Shown: positions 1 to 8,289, numbered from the stretch's first letter. The stretch is DNA of 64,000 bases from JAWLHU01 sp041690255 (GCA_041690255.1 JAWLHU010000002.1:1-64000); one strand, 5' to 3'. The notes: generated by a model from the sequence alone, not told the origin. Translations and numbers: made by a program.

Positions 1-223
1 GTCTAGCAACTCCAGTTTACAGGAATGGGTGATTATGGTGGTCCTTTTTTCGGTGATCACGTGGGGCCAGATTGGTCTGGATTTAGATTAGCACGGACAG
101 CGGGTTCTCATTCGCCTGGCAGTCCTCGGCCTCTCCTATCGGAAGTTCTGCGCTCTGGCCTGGGAAGAGGGGTACGAACCCGATGTTGGGTACTGGCTGG
201 AGGACTTCGACTGGAGGGAGCAC
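1..223. other. Left edge, no supported gene
   Basis: No convincing start codon is seen. The frame of the acidic protein that begins at 224 stays open back to a TAG at 89-91 and reads like protein (YRKFCALAWEEG, then YWLEDFDW), but it has no ATG, GTG or TTG. The neighbouring gene may therefore be a 5'-damaged remnant, or it may use an unusual start. Confidence 0.4.
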
Positions 224-571
224 GTGGTGGGGCCAGAGGACCTTCAGTCTGAGGATGAAATGCCAGAGGATGTCGTGAAGGCGGCGCTAGAGGATCTGCT
301 CCACCAGGAGGAGGAGCCGGTTTTCGATGCGCTCCTCGCGTACTTCGGCGGGGAATCCCAGCTCTTTGCTTCGATGTGGGCCACGAACGGTGACTTTGAT
401 GAAGAAGACGACGAAGACCTAGACGAAGACGAAGGGCAGGTGGACCGACTTGCTACCTTCAGGGAGGCCATTAAGGATCTGATGTTTCTTGACACGGCTC
501 TGAACTGTGTCAACGTAGGGAGACTCAGGGCGTTCGAGTGGGTCAGTGACGGGATGCCAATTGAGCTCTGA
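224..571 (+). CDS. Small acidic hypothetical protein
   Basis: A 115-aa soluble protein of no family I recognise. It is rich in Asp and Glu, with an almost uninterrupted acidic run around residues 64-76 (DEEDDEDLDEDEG), and it has no signal peptide or membrane segment. The GTG at 224 has a GGAGGGAG only about 3 bases upstream, which is a poor spacing. The same frame is open upstream to 92 with plausible protein sequence but no start codon, so the annotated start is uncertain and the gene could be the 3' part of a degraded one. It sits alone in a low-gene-density stretch. No function is proposed. Confidence 0.45.
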   Translation: MVGPEDLQSEDEMPEDVVKAALEDLLHQEEEPVFDALLAYFGGESQLFASMWATNGDFDEEDDEDLDEDEGQVDRLATFREAIKDLMFLDTALNCVNVGRLRAFEWVSDGMPIEL

Positions 572-1189
572 TGACGGGAACCGATAGGCCAATCGCATGG
601 GGTTATCGCTGGGTAGGTGGTGGGGCTTTTGGCGGTAGCTGCAGGGATGATGGTGACTCGGGCGGGCGCCGCTAGCGCTACCTCAACTCAGTTGCTTCGG
701 CTAGGGGAGTCAGGGTGCCACAGGAAGACGGACTAGAAGAAGACAGACCAAGTGCCCGGCGATGTGCCGGTCTTAGGCTGTCTTTACGTTGTGCAATCAC
801 ACAGGTGTGGCTTCTCGTTTCCTTCGTGCGAAGGGGGGCAGGTGCTGTGGCCGTGGCGGTTGGTGAGCGGGTTGGGCATGGGGGTGAGCACCTCCGAAGT
901 GGTTGTTAAGAACAATTTGTTTGAAACACTTTGCTTCGAACAGAGTAGCGCGGCAGTGGAGGGATGTAAAGGGCTGCCAGTCCAAGTTTGGCCGGGGCAT
1001 GCGAAGGCCCACCGCGTGGGGGCGGTGGGCTTATCGGGGTAGTAGTCCTCGGGAGGCATGCCCAGACTCGTAAAGCGGAACTCACTCCTGCGGCGTGCTT
1101 CTGTTCTTAGGGCTCTACAGCGCTTATGTTGGCCTAGACGGACCTCCCTCTGAGGTCACCACCGCCGTTGGTACACAAGCAGCGCATGA
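572..1189. other. Gene-free stretch with one hairpin
   Basis: About 0.6 kb with no ORF showing codon bias or a ribosome-binding site. The only clear structure is an inverted repeat GCCCACCGC (1007-1015) / GCGGTGGGC (1022-1030). It lies about 160 bases past the stop of the minus-strand GGDEF gene and could terminate it, although no T-run follows. The base composition is lower in GC than the rest of the window. Confidence 0.4.
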
Positions 1190-2479
1190 TCACTGTGCGG
1201 GGCCGACGACACGATTCCTGCCAGACGCCTTGGCTTCGCGGGCTCTTCTCTCAGCCAGCGCTTCTAGATTCTTAGGGCTGTCTTCGCTTGGGCAACAAGC
1301 CACGCCTAACGATGCCGTGATCTTTACAACGTAGGTCTCATTACCCAAGATTACCGCTACTTCTTCTTGCGAAATAGCCTGAAGAATCCTGCTTGCCATA
1401 TCGACCGAACCGGCAGGAGTCATACCACGCAAGACGACGACGAACTCCTCTCCGCCGCGCCGGAATACAATTCCCTGATTGCCGACGGTTTTGCTGGCAG
1501 CTTTCGCTGTTCTCAACAAGACTTGATCACCTATGTTGTGACCATAGTTCTTGTTTACCTGACCAAAGTGATCAAGATCATAAAATATTACTGACCACAC
1601 TTTCATCCCGTTCGGATCCAGTCGGACCTCGTTCTCAACCATCTCCAAGTGTCTCTCCAAGCCCTGTGCATTCGCAAGACCGGTACGGGAATCCCAATGG
1701 GATGGTGACATTGCGCCGTGACTAGCTAACTCGAGCTTGTACTCACCACGCACGCAGTTACATGGCCGTTGGTTGCAATGGTGGCACTTACCCGGATAAC
1801 GCTCCCAAACCACATCGGCAATTGAGAAGGCCGGAGCCGAGGGGGCTACGAGGTGAATTAGGTTAGCAATGGACATGATCCATGCGAACAAATCAGCCAT
1901 TTCGTTTTCGATCACGACCTGGTAGTCGGTGTCAACTCTTGCGTCCCGATCAATTGCCTCAGCAACCTCCCCTAGCTCCTCAGCTAGACGTGTGAAGGCA
2001 ATTGCCAAGGTATCTCTCGATGGGGACACTTTTTCACTGCCTAGGGGTCCCCGATAGATGGAAGCAAACATGGTCTGCCATTGACGTAGTGTTTGGGGCT
2101 GTTTATGCGCGTTGCTAAGCGTCATCTCACGTAGTCTCTGCGCATCGATCTCATTGGGAATAACAGAGCAGTTACACGGAGACGTCAAGCAGCGAGGGCA
2201 GGCTGCTGGGTACTTGGACCAGACAATCCTCTCAAGGTCTACCCCCAGGCGCTGACACAGGGCACAGTACCAGGAGAAGATCTTTGCTATGTAATGACGA
2301 GCTTCATGAGGGTCCGAATGGCGGAAGAGATAGCGGGAACCCTGACCTCCAACTCGGACTAGGTGGGTGTATATTTCGTACTTAGACCTCCCGTAATTTT
2401 GCGTCGGAAAGTATATGTCCCGGAACATTAGCACCCAATCGTTGAGGTTCATTTCTCTTGAGTACTCTACTTTTGCCAT
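1190..2479 (-). CDS. Tandem MazG-like/Cys-cluster protein with GGDEF domain
   Basis: A 429-aa predicted cytoplasmic protein. Residues about 10-105 and 130-243 are two related repeats, each ending in a compact Cys cluster (C94-P-R-C97 plus PCNC, and C232-HH-C235 plus PCNC) that looks metal-binding. The second repeat keeps the MazG nucleotide pyrophosphohydrolase signature, EELGE at 167-171 and EMAD at 193-196; the first repeat has lost it. Residues about 265-429 form a full GGDEF domain with DLDHF (301-305), GHNIGD and the active-site RGGEEF (341-346), so diguanylate cyclase activity is plausible. The RxxD inhibitory site expected upstream of GGEEF is absent. This combination is not one I recognise. 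The product may link nucleotide-pool sensing or cleavage to a cyclic-nucleotide signal, but this is inference. The gene stands alone in a gene-poor, lower-GC segment. Confidence 0.85.
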   Translation of the reverse strand: MAKVEYSREMNLNDWVLMFRDIYFPTQNYGRSKYEIYTHLVRVGGQGSRYLFRHSDPHEARHYIAKIFSWYCALCQRLGVDLERIVWSKYPAACPRCLTSPCNCSVIPNEIDAQRLREMTLSNAHKQPQTLRQWQTMFASIYRGPLGSEKVSPSRDTLAIAFTRLAEELGEVAEAIDRDARVDTDYQVVIENEMADLFAWIMSIANLIHLVAPSAPAFSIADVVWERYPGKCHHCNQRPCNCVRGEYKLELASHGAMSPSHWDSRTGLANAQGLERHLEMVENEVRLDPNGMKVWSVIFYDLDHFGQVNKNYGHNIGDQVLLRTAKAASKTVGNQGIVFRRGGEEFVVVLRGMTPAGSVDMASRILQAISQEEVAVILGNETYVVKITASLGVACCPSEDSPKNLEALAERRAREAKASGRNRVVGPAQ

Positions 2480-3054
2480 GTTACTGTCTCCTCACTGAAC
2501 TAGAATAGGGGCACTGATACCTACCTAAGCTCAACTGTACGGGGACGGATGACCGACACCCAGGCATTAGGGTCTCTGGCGTTCGGGCTCGTCGAAGTTC
2601 CGGCTCCTCTCCTTAAGCGCAAGCTGTTTCGTTAACAACTGGGTTTCGGCATTCAGTGTGTGAAACCCTACCAAGGCCAAGCGTTACCATGGCCGAATTT
2701 GTAGGATATTTACCACTTAGTCTGCATCTAAGTAATTCCTAACAGAGGTCCCCTTTCCGGGGTAGCCCGGATACCAAAAGAACAACACGCAGAGGTTATT
2801 TGCCCCTCATACACTCAGGGAGCGTACAAGGATCTTGGTCGCGGCTACTGCCATGAACTCGCTCTTAGGCAACTTACTTGGAATGAGTAGAGCGGGAAAA
2901 AGGGTGACGCCTGACGGAAGTCACACCTTGCGGAGCACTTGGGCAGACCGGTCATGCGGCATTGGGGTAGTATCTTACCTTCCAGATCTGATGTTGAACT
3001 TTTACCCCACTCGATGACGCTGAGACAACGGGGGTTGTACGTCACGCTGGGTAG
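2480..3054. other. Gene-free stretch ending at a sequence junction
   Basis: No supported gene on either strand. The short open frames here lack codon bias and ribosome-binding sites. Right after a TAG at 3052-3054 the sequence switches abruptly to high-GC coding DNA belonging to the middle of a manganese catalase, so the junction near 3055 looks like the edge of an insertion, deletion or rearrangement. Confidence 0.5.
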
Positions 3055-3480
3055 AGTCGGAGCGACGCCCTAACTGGGCCCACCAGCGGGAGCAACGGCT
3101 GGAGCCAGTATCGGGCTGGATACACCTTCACCGACCTTTACTCCGACATCGCTGCCGAGTTGCGGGCCCGGGACCTCTACCTGCACCTGGCCAATATCGT
3201 TCAGGACCCGGGGAGCCGGGACACGCTGCTCTTCCTGGGCAACCGGGAGGAGGCGCACGCGGCCTCGTTTGCCCGCGCCCTGGAGGCGATCAAGGGGACG
3301 ATCGAGCTGCCGCGGGAGTGGTTCAAGCATCCCTATGTGAACGCTTCGCCGGGCACGTATGAGCAGTTCCTCGACATGTATGCTCCGGTTCCGGTCCCGC
3401 CGCCCCTGACCTACCCGCCACAGTACCCGTATCCGTACCCGGTCCAGTACCCGCCGCAGGAGGCGGGCGGGATTGTGTGA
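3055..3480 (+). pseudogene. 5'-truncated manganese catalase (CotJC-like) remnant
   Basis: The open frame from 3055 matches only the C-terminal part of the manganese catalase/CotJC family: a helix resembling the family's ADLxxDIAAExRAR segment (here DLYSDIAAELRARDLY), then the region with REEAHAASF that carries a metal-ligand Glu and His. About 120 N-terminal residues, including the first ligand helix, are missing, and no start codon with an SD precedes the conserved block (the earliest usable start is a TTG at 3160). The C-terminus carries a Pro/Tyr-rich tail (PPQYPYPYPVQYPPQ) of the kind seen on spore-coat proteins. A hairpin terminator follows. The truncation coincides with the change in base composition at about 3055. 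Confidence 0.75.
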
Positions 3481-3498
3481 GAGACCCGCGACCGCAAG

Positions 3499-3530
3499 GG
3501 GGGAGCCACCACGCATTGTGGGGCTCCCCC
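3499..3530 (+). terminator. Hairpin terminator after catalase remnant
   Basis: Perfect 9-bp stem GGGGGAGCC (3499-3507) / GGCTCCCCC (3522-3530), starting 18 bases after the stop. Only a weak T-run follows. Confidence 0.55.
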
Positions 3531-3850
3531 TGTTCGTGGGAGTTACTCGGTGAGAAGCTGAATGATCACTGAGGCGGTGTGGACCAGTACGTGCCCCGCA
3601 CCTGGCATGACCCCGGCAGTCAGATCTGGGGCCAAATCCGCATCCGAAAACCTCGGCGTTGTGCCGATACGAGGGCGTTCCCCCCAGTCCGGGGGGCCTC
3701 TCTCCCGTGAGGTGGCGCAGACCGCCGGTGGGGTTCTGCGGGCAGGCCGCGCAGTGCTTGGCCTACTCCTGGAAGGAGTAGACCTCTGCGCGCAGAATAC
3801 CAGGGGAGCCTGGTTCTGCGCTCACGCAGCGCCGGGGGAAGAAGGGACGG
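3531..3850. other. Structured leader or intergenic region
   Basis: No gene is supported here, but the last 200 bases are unusually rich in inverted repeats: CCCCCC/GGGGGG around 3680-3700, CTACTCC/GGAGTAG around 3764-3782, and a long one, GCGCAGAA-TA-CCAGG (3790-3804) / CCTGGTTCTGCGC (3809-3821), just before the SD of the metallophosphoesterase. It could be a structured 5' leader. It matches no riboswitch class that I recognise. Confidence 0.4.
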
Positions 3851-5008
3851 GTGCTAGTGAGACGCCGCTTTGCCACACTGTTTGCCGTGATTCTCCTCCT
3901 CTATCTCGCCCTCACCTGCTACGTAGGGCTGCGAGGGTGGGAATGGGTGCAACTGATCACCCCCGCGACCGTGAGCCCATGGCTCTACTGGGTGCCCTTC
4001 GGGCTGATCGGCTTGGCCTTTCCGCTGACCCGTCTGGCGGTGGAGTACCTGCCTCGCCGGCTGACCGACATCCTGGCTGTGGTCGGCGCGTACTGGATGC
4101 CGCTCTTCCTCTACGCCCTGCCGCTGCTACTGATCGTCGATCTGGCCCGCTTCCTCAACAGTCGGCTTGGCCTCCTGCCGTCCGGAGCGGGCGCTGCGGC
4201 GGGCGGGGCGATCCTGCTCATCTTAGTGGCGACAGTTCTCTATGGCGTCTGGCGGGCGCGCAACCCGGTGGTCGTCCGCTATGCGATCGAGATCGCCAAG
4301 GTGGCGGGGCCGCATCGGACCATGCGAGTCGCCCTGGCATCCGACACCCACTCCGGCACCATCAACGGACGGGAGAAACTCCGGAAGATGGTGGATATGG
4401 TCAACGGCCTGGAGCCGGACCTGGTTCTGCTCGCCGGCGACCTGATGGATGACGACTACCCCGCCTTTGCCACCGGCGGCATGGCTGAGGAACTGCAACG
4501 GCTGAATCCTGCGCTGGGCAGCTACGCGATCCTGGGCAATCACGACCACGGCGCAGGCCATATTCCCGAGTACCGGCGCCTCCTCGAGCAGGCCGGGGTG
4601 AGGCTGCTGGTGGACGAGTGGACCAAGGTAGATGAGAGCCTCTGCCTGATCGGGCGAGATGATCTCTCCGGCCGGCACTACCGGGGCGGGCCGCGGAAGC
4701 CGTTATCCACGCTCATGGAGGGAGTTGACCGGTCGCTCCCCCTGATCCTGATGGATCATCAGCCATACCGGTTGGAGGAGGGGGAGGCGGAGGGGATCGA
4801 TCTGCAGGTCTCCGGCCATACCCATCGCGGGCAGCTCTTTCCCTTTCATCTAATAACCCGTCGGACGTTCGAACTGGACTGGGGCTATTTGCGGAAGGGG
4901 GCGATGCACGTCGTCGTCTCCCTCGGCTTTGGGACATGGGGGCCGCCCATCCGCCTGGGCAACCGGCCCGAGGTCGTGCTGATCGATATCCGCTTCACAG
5001 GAGCGTAG
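3851..5008 (+). CDS. Membrane-anchored calcineurin-like metallophosphoesterase
   Basis: A 385-aa protein. The first 130 residues or so contain four hydrophobic segments, and the rest is a YkuE-type calcineurin-like phosphoesterase. The metal-site motifs appear in order: SDTH (D-x-H), GDLMDD (GDxxD), GNHDH (GNHD), a lone His in MDHQ, and GHTHRGQ. The active site probably faces the cytoplasm or the membrane surface, and the substrate is unknown; relatives cleave phosphodiesters or lipid-linked phosphates. The GTG at 3851 was chosen because GGGGGAAGAAGGG lies just upstream. The next gene starts 69 bases after its stop, so they may be co-transcribed. Confidence 0.88.
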   Translation: MLVRRRFATLFAVILLLYLALTCYVGLRGWEWVQLITPATVSPWLYWVPFGLIGLAFPLTRLAVEYLPRRLTDILAVVGAYWMPLFLYALPLLLIVDLARFLNSRLGLLPSGAGAAAGGAILLILVATVLYGVWRARNPVVVRYAIEIAKVAGPHRTMRVALASDTHSGTINGREKLRKMVDMVNGLEPDLVLLAGDLMDDDYPAFATGGMAEELQRLNPALGSYAILGNHDHGAGHIPEYRRLLEQAGVRLLVDEWTKVDESLCLIGRDDLSGRHYRGGPRKPLSTLMEGVDRSLPLILMDHQPYRLEEGEAEGIDLQVSGHTHRGQLFPFHLITRRTFELDWGYLRKGAMHVVVSLGFGTWGPPIRLGNRPEVVLIDIRFTGA

Positions 5009-5077
5009 GGCCGGCAGAAGGAAACGCCTGGCGCTTCGTGAATACTCAGGGAGAAACAAGAGCGGGGGTGTTGCACC

Positions 5078-5992
5078 ATGACCTCCCAGGGCCGGGATCG
5101 GGACCAGCACAGCGATATCTCGGAGATTCTCTACACCGAAGAGGCGATTCAGCAGCGGGTGCGGGAGCTAGCCGCGCAGATCAACGCCGCCTACCTGCCC
5201 CGGTGGCAGGAGAACCCTCGCTGGTCGCTGGCGGTGATCAGCGTGCTGCGCGGTGCTGTCTTCTTCGTGACCGACCTCGTCCGCCAGTTGGAGATCCCCG
5301 TCACCCTGGACTTCATGGCGATCGCCGCGTACGGCGCCCGGGGCCGGGTTCAGATCATCAAGGACCTGGAGGATGACATTGAGGACCGCGATGTGCTGGT
5401 GGTGGAGGATATTATCGATACCGGCCTCACGCTGGGCTATCTGCTGTCCCAGTTGAAGGCCCGCTCGCCGCGCACGCTGACGGTCGCGACCCTGATCGAC
5501 CGCTCCGGTCTCCGGCTCCTCCAGGACCTGCCGGTCCACTTCGCCGGCTTTGACGTGCGGGACAAGTTCGTGGTCGGGTACGGGCTCGACTTCCAGGAGC
5601 GGTACCGGAACCTGCGCTATATCGGCGTTTTGAAAGATGAAGTCATGGCTGATCAGCCGCCGCGAATCCGGTTCGCCCACCCGAGCGAGGAGGACTTCGC
5701 CAAGCTGCTCGAGTACTACCGGATCCGCTGGGCGTATGAGCCGAAGACCTTTGTCCTGCGGGAGGACGAGGAGGGGAAGATCCAGGTCGGCTTCTCCCCG
5801 GACTTCTTCCTGCCCGACTACGACCTCTACCTCGAAGTGACAACAAAAAAGCCCCACCTGATGAACCGGAAGCTCCGGCAGGTGGAGGCGATGCGGCGCC
5901 AGTATCCCGATGTGCGCATTGAGCTGGTCGACCGGGGCGACTTCGAAATCCTGGCCAAGAAGCTGAAGGCCCGGGAGATCGGGGGGGGATAG
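5078..5992 (+). CDS. Hypoxanthine phosphoribosyltransferase fused to nuclease-like domain
   Basis: A 304-aa protein. Residues 1-190 are a complete HPRT that would convert hypoxanthine or guanine plus PRPP to IMP or GMP, with the PRPP loop VLVVEDIIDTGLT at 106-118. Canonical HPRT ends near residue 185. The extra 110 residues resemble a small PD-(D/E)XK nuclease fold: Y220-E221, then PDFFLP at 241-246 and LEVTTKK at 252-258, although the usual Lys of E-x-K is Thr with Lys shifted downstream. The ATG at 5078 has GGGGGTG 7 bases upstream. A strong hairpin follows the stop. The HPRT assignment is firm. The nuclease reading is an inference from the motif pattern, and the domain could bind rather than cut nucleic acid. 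Confidence 0.85.
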   Translation: MTSQGRDRDQHSDISEILYTEEAIQQRVRELAAQINAAYLPRWQENPRWSLAVISVLRGAVFFVTDLVRQLEIPVTLDFMAIAAYGARGRVQIIKDLEDDIEDRDVLVVEDIIDTGLTLGYLLSQLKARSPRTLTVATLIDRSGLRLLQDLPVHFAGFDVRDKFVVGYGLDFQERYRNLRYIGVLKDEVMADQPPRIRFAHPSEEDFAKLLEYYRIRWAYEPKTFVLREDEEGKIQVGFSPDFFLPDYDLYLEVTTKKPHLMNRKLRQVEAMRRQYPDVRIELVDRGDFEILAKKLKAREIGGG

Positions 5993-6004
5993 GCGGAAGG
6001 AGGT

Positions 6005-6034
6005 GGGAAGGGGGTTGCGCGCCACCCCCTTCCC
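6005..6034 (+). terminator. Terminator after HPRT fusion gene
   Basis: Perfect 10-bp stem GGGAAGGGGG (6005-6014) / CCCCCTTCCC (6025-6034), 12 bases after the stop, followed by AAATG rather than a T-run. Confidence 0.55.
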
Positions 6035-6433
6035 AAATGAAGTGCACCCCAAGCCCGAGATCGAACCCTCACGAGACCTGCTCTCAGCTAACTTCCTGCT
6101 CCGGTATTGACCCCGTGCAGCGTGTTAACCTCAATGTCTTCTCGTGCGGCCTGAACGCCTCTCTGCATGCAGCAGCTTGGCTTGTTCAGCTCCGGTTCCA
6201 AAGCCCATCTCGATCCGCAGTGCCGTTCGTCTCGATACTGATCCTACTCGATCGATACCGCCCCGAACGGATCCAGATCGCTGTCTTTGGTTCCGTTGTC
6301 GTCCTCGTTCCTGAGGTGCATTGTCAATATAGCATTGCTTCTATCGACTGAATAGAGAATGGGTGTTCGATTTCTCAAAATATTTTGGTCAAGTTTCGTG
6401 ACCAATGCGATAGGGAGATCATCGAATAGAGCG
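6035..6433. other. Non-coding, AT-richer intergenic region
   Basis: About 400 bases with no ORF bearing an SD or codon bias. It contains a short perfect hairpin TTGGTCA (6385-6391) / TGACCAA (6399-6405), and a plus-strand terminator with a T-run follows immediately. Because no plus-strand gene lies between 6035 and that terminator, an unannotated small transcript is possible. Confidence 0.35.
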
Positions 6434-6466
6434 GGAGGTGCACCCCGAAGGCAGCACCTCCTTTTT
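6434..6466 (+). terminator. Rho-independent terminator
   Basis: Stem GGAGGTGC (6434-6441) / GCACCTCC (6454-6461) followed by TTTTT (6462-6466) on the plus strand. It faces the end of the minus-strand DeoR gene and may also serve that gene from the other side. Confidence 0.6.
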
Positions 6467-6476
6467 CGCGTCGCAA

Positions 6477-7241
6477 TCAGACGGTCAGAACCTCGACCCC
6501 GCCCTTCGTCAGGGCCTCGACCAGAGTGACAGGCGCTTCCCGGTCGGTGATCAGCGTGTGGACCTGGTTTGGCCCGGCAATCCGGGCGAAGGCAACCCGG
6601 CCGAACTTGCTGGAGTCACTGACGATCACCGCCCGCCTTGCCCGCCCGAGCATAAGCTTGTGAATGTGGGCCTCCTCCTGATTCGGCGTTGTGAAACCGA
6701 ACTCGGGGGAGATGCCGTTCACGCCGACAAAGGCGATATCGACCGCCAACTCCCGGAGGGCATGCTCTGCGCTCAGGCCGACCATGGCGTAGGATCGCTC
6801 CCGCACCCGCCCGCCCGTAATCACCAGGTGGATCTCGGGGTTCTGTGAGAGTTCCCAGGCGATGTTAACCGCATTCGTCACCACGGTCAGGTTGGCTTTG
6901 TCCCGCAGGGCCCGAGCCACGGCAGCGATCGTTGTACCGGCGGCGAGGGCGATCGTCGCGCCGTCGGGTACCAGGGCGGCAGCGGCAGCGGCGATTCGAA
7001 CCTTCTCATCTTGCCGGGTGTGCAGTTTGGTCTGGAAGGAAACGTCCTGGACCATGGCCTGGGGTAGGACGGCGCCCCCGTGGAACCGGACCAGCAGCCC
7101 CTTCTTCTCCATGTACGCCAGATCCCGCCGGATTGTCACCTCCGTGACGCCCAGGGCGTTGGCGAGCTTCGTAACCTGAACCGTCCCGCCCTGCTGGACC
7201 TGCCGCAAGATGGCGGCATGACGCTTGTTCAACTCGGGCAT
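6477..7241 (-). CDS. DeoR-family sugar-phosphate-responsive repressor
   Basis: A 254-aa DeoR/GlpR-type regulator. Residues 1-60 form a winged helix (RHAAILRQVQ, then VTKLANALGVTEVTIRRDLAYMEKKG), followed by the RFHGGAV linker and the DeoR C-terminal sensor domain with GGRVRERSYAMVG and ADIAFVG-like segments that bind a sugar phosphate. The ATG at 7241 is chosen because AGAGGTGAGG precedes it and the family begins with this helix; in-frame codons upstream to 7379 have no such support. It is divergent from the aldolase-to-glycosidase operon and probably represses it when the phosphorylated sugar is absent. Confidence 0.9.
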   Translation of the reverse strand: MPELNKRHAAILRQVQQGGTVQVTKLANALGVTEVTIRRDLAYMEKKGLLVRFHGGAVLPQAMVQDVSFQTKLHTRQDEKVRIAAAAAALVPDGATIALAAGTTIAAVARALRDKANLTVVTNAVNIAWELSQNPEIHLVITGGRVRERSYAMVGLSAEHALRELAVDIAFVGVNGISPEFGFTTPNQEEAHIHKLMLGRARRAVIVSDSSKFGRVAFARIAGPNQVHTLITDREAPVTLVEALTKGGVEVLTV

Positions 7242-7423
7242 GACCTCACCTCTTGTGCGGTTCGTGTTCGACATCAAACATAAGCGTACCTCTATGTGGC
7301 GCGGAACCTCCTCGGATTTTCGTATTCGAACATACGGTTTCGGAAGGGAAACCAAAACGCGCAACGAATATTTAAACACAACTAACAGTCATTGTAGTCG
7401 CTTTGTTTAGGGGGTCTGCACTT
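7242..7423. promoter_or_regulatory. Divergent control region with candidate DeoR operator
   Basis: This is the region between the repressor and the sugar operon. It contains an inverted repeat CGTAT-TCGAAC-ATACG (7321-7336) that resembles GlpR-type DeoR operators built on TTCG/CGAA half-sites. Further TTCG or CGAA half-sites occur near 7261, 7267 and 7370. No canonical -35/-10 pair stands out. Confidence 0.5.
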
Positions 7424-8272
7424 ATGCCGCTCGTGACGGGGTTACAGGTACTCGAATTGGCCCAGCGCGGCGGATACGCCGTAGGCGCCTTCAACTGTCA
7501 TACGTTGGATATGATCACCGCTGTTGTGGAGGTGGCCAATACAGAAGGATCCCCGGTGATGCTCCAGTTCACCGAGGGGTCGATCAAGGCCAGCGGCTGG
7601 TCCTATATCAGCCAGGTGGCCCGAGAGGCCGCGAGCCGCGCCGCCGTGCCGGTCGCTATCCACCTGGACCACGGCGCTTCGTTCCAGGCGGTCATGCAGG
7701 CTATTCGGCATGGGTTCACATCGGTCATGATTGATGGATCGGAGCGTCCCTACGCCGAGAACGTAGCGCTCACCCGGCAGGTGGTCGATGCAGCGCATGC
7801 CGCCGGGGTGACGGTGGAGGCGGAGATCGGGCATGTCGGCGGTGTGGAGGATGACCAAGGGAGCCTGAACGGCTGGCTGACCGAGCCCGACGACGCCGTT
7901 CGCTTCTGGCAGGATGCCGGCATGGACTACCTGGCCACCGCCTTCGGCACGGCCCACGGTCTCTACAAGGAGGAACCGAAGCTCGACTTCCCCCGGTTGC
8001 GCCAGATCCGCAGTCGGATTCCCGCCCCGCTGGTCATGCACGGCGGCTCGGGGGTGCCGGCTGACCAGGTCCGAGAGGCGATCGCGTCCGGGATTGCCAA
8101 GATCAACGTGGCCACCGAGTTGAAGGAGGCCTGGGCGAAGGCCCTGCGAGAGGCGCTCCAACGATTGCCCGATGAGTCCGACCCGCGCAAGATCATGGCC
8201 CCGCCCCGGGCGGCCGTCCAGGCTGTCGTGCGGGAGAAGATCCGGCTCTTTGGCTCCAACGGAATGGCGTAA
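7424..8272 (+). CDS. Class II ketose-bisphosphate aldolase (tagatose/fructose type)
   Basis: A 282-aa TIM-barrel aldolase of the FbaA/GatY/KbaY family that cleaves fructose-1,6- or tagatose-1,6-bisphosphate to DHAP and glyceraldehyde-3-phosphate using Zn2+. Visible motifs are AFNCHTLDM at the N-terminus, the zinc-site helix HLDHG, the phosphate and metal segment EAEIGHVGG, the second zinc His in AFGTAHGLY, and HGGSGVP with KINVATE at the end. ATG 7424 was chosen over an upstream TTG because AGGGGG lies 9 bases ahead. It is the first gene of an operon that also encodes two sugar kinases and an isomerase, which favours the tagatose/galactose or general hexose route. Substrate stereochemistry cannot be told from sequence. 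Confidence 0.88.
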   Translation: MPLVTGLQVLELAQRGGYAVGAFNCHTLDMITAVVEVANTEGSPVMLQFTEGSIKASGWSYISQVAREAASRAAVPVAIHLDHGASFQAVMQAIRHGFTSVMIDGSERPYAENVALTRQVVDAAHAAGVTVEAEIGHVGGVEDDQGSLNGWLTEPDDAVRFWQDAGMDYLATAFGTAHGLYKEEPKLDFPRLRQIRSRIPAPLVMHGGSGVPADQVREAIASGIAKINVATELKEAWAKALREALQRLPDESDPRKIMAPPRAAVQAVVREKIRLFGSNGMA

Positions 8273-8289
8273 CCGAAGGAGGGTTTCCC

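Noticed and set aside
1007..1030. tRNA or ncRNA at the 9-bp hairpin
   Set aside because: A single hairpin without a cloverleaf or other supporting structure; annotated only as a possible terminator.
3562..4452. Long plus-strand frame of nearly 300 codons overlapping the metallophosphoesterase
   Set aside because: Its composition is Arg/Gly/Pro-rich and lacks motifs, it sits in a different frame across a clear calcineurin-like coding region, and it has no SD.
6050..6110. Degenerate tRNA T-arm (GGTTCGATCTC on the minus strand)
   Set aside because: The flanking sequence does not pair as a T-arm or acceptor stem, and no D- or anticodon arm can be drawn.
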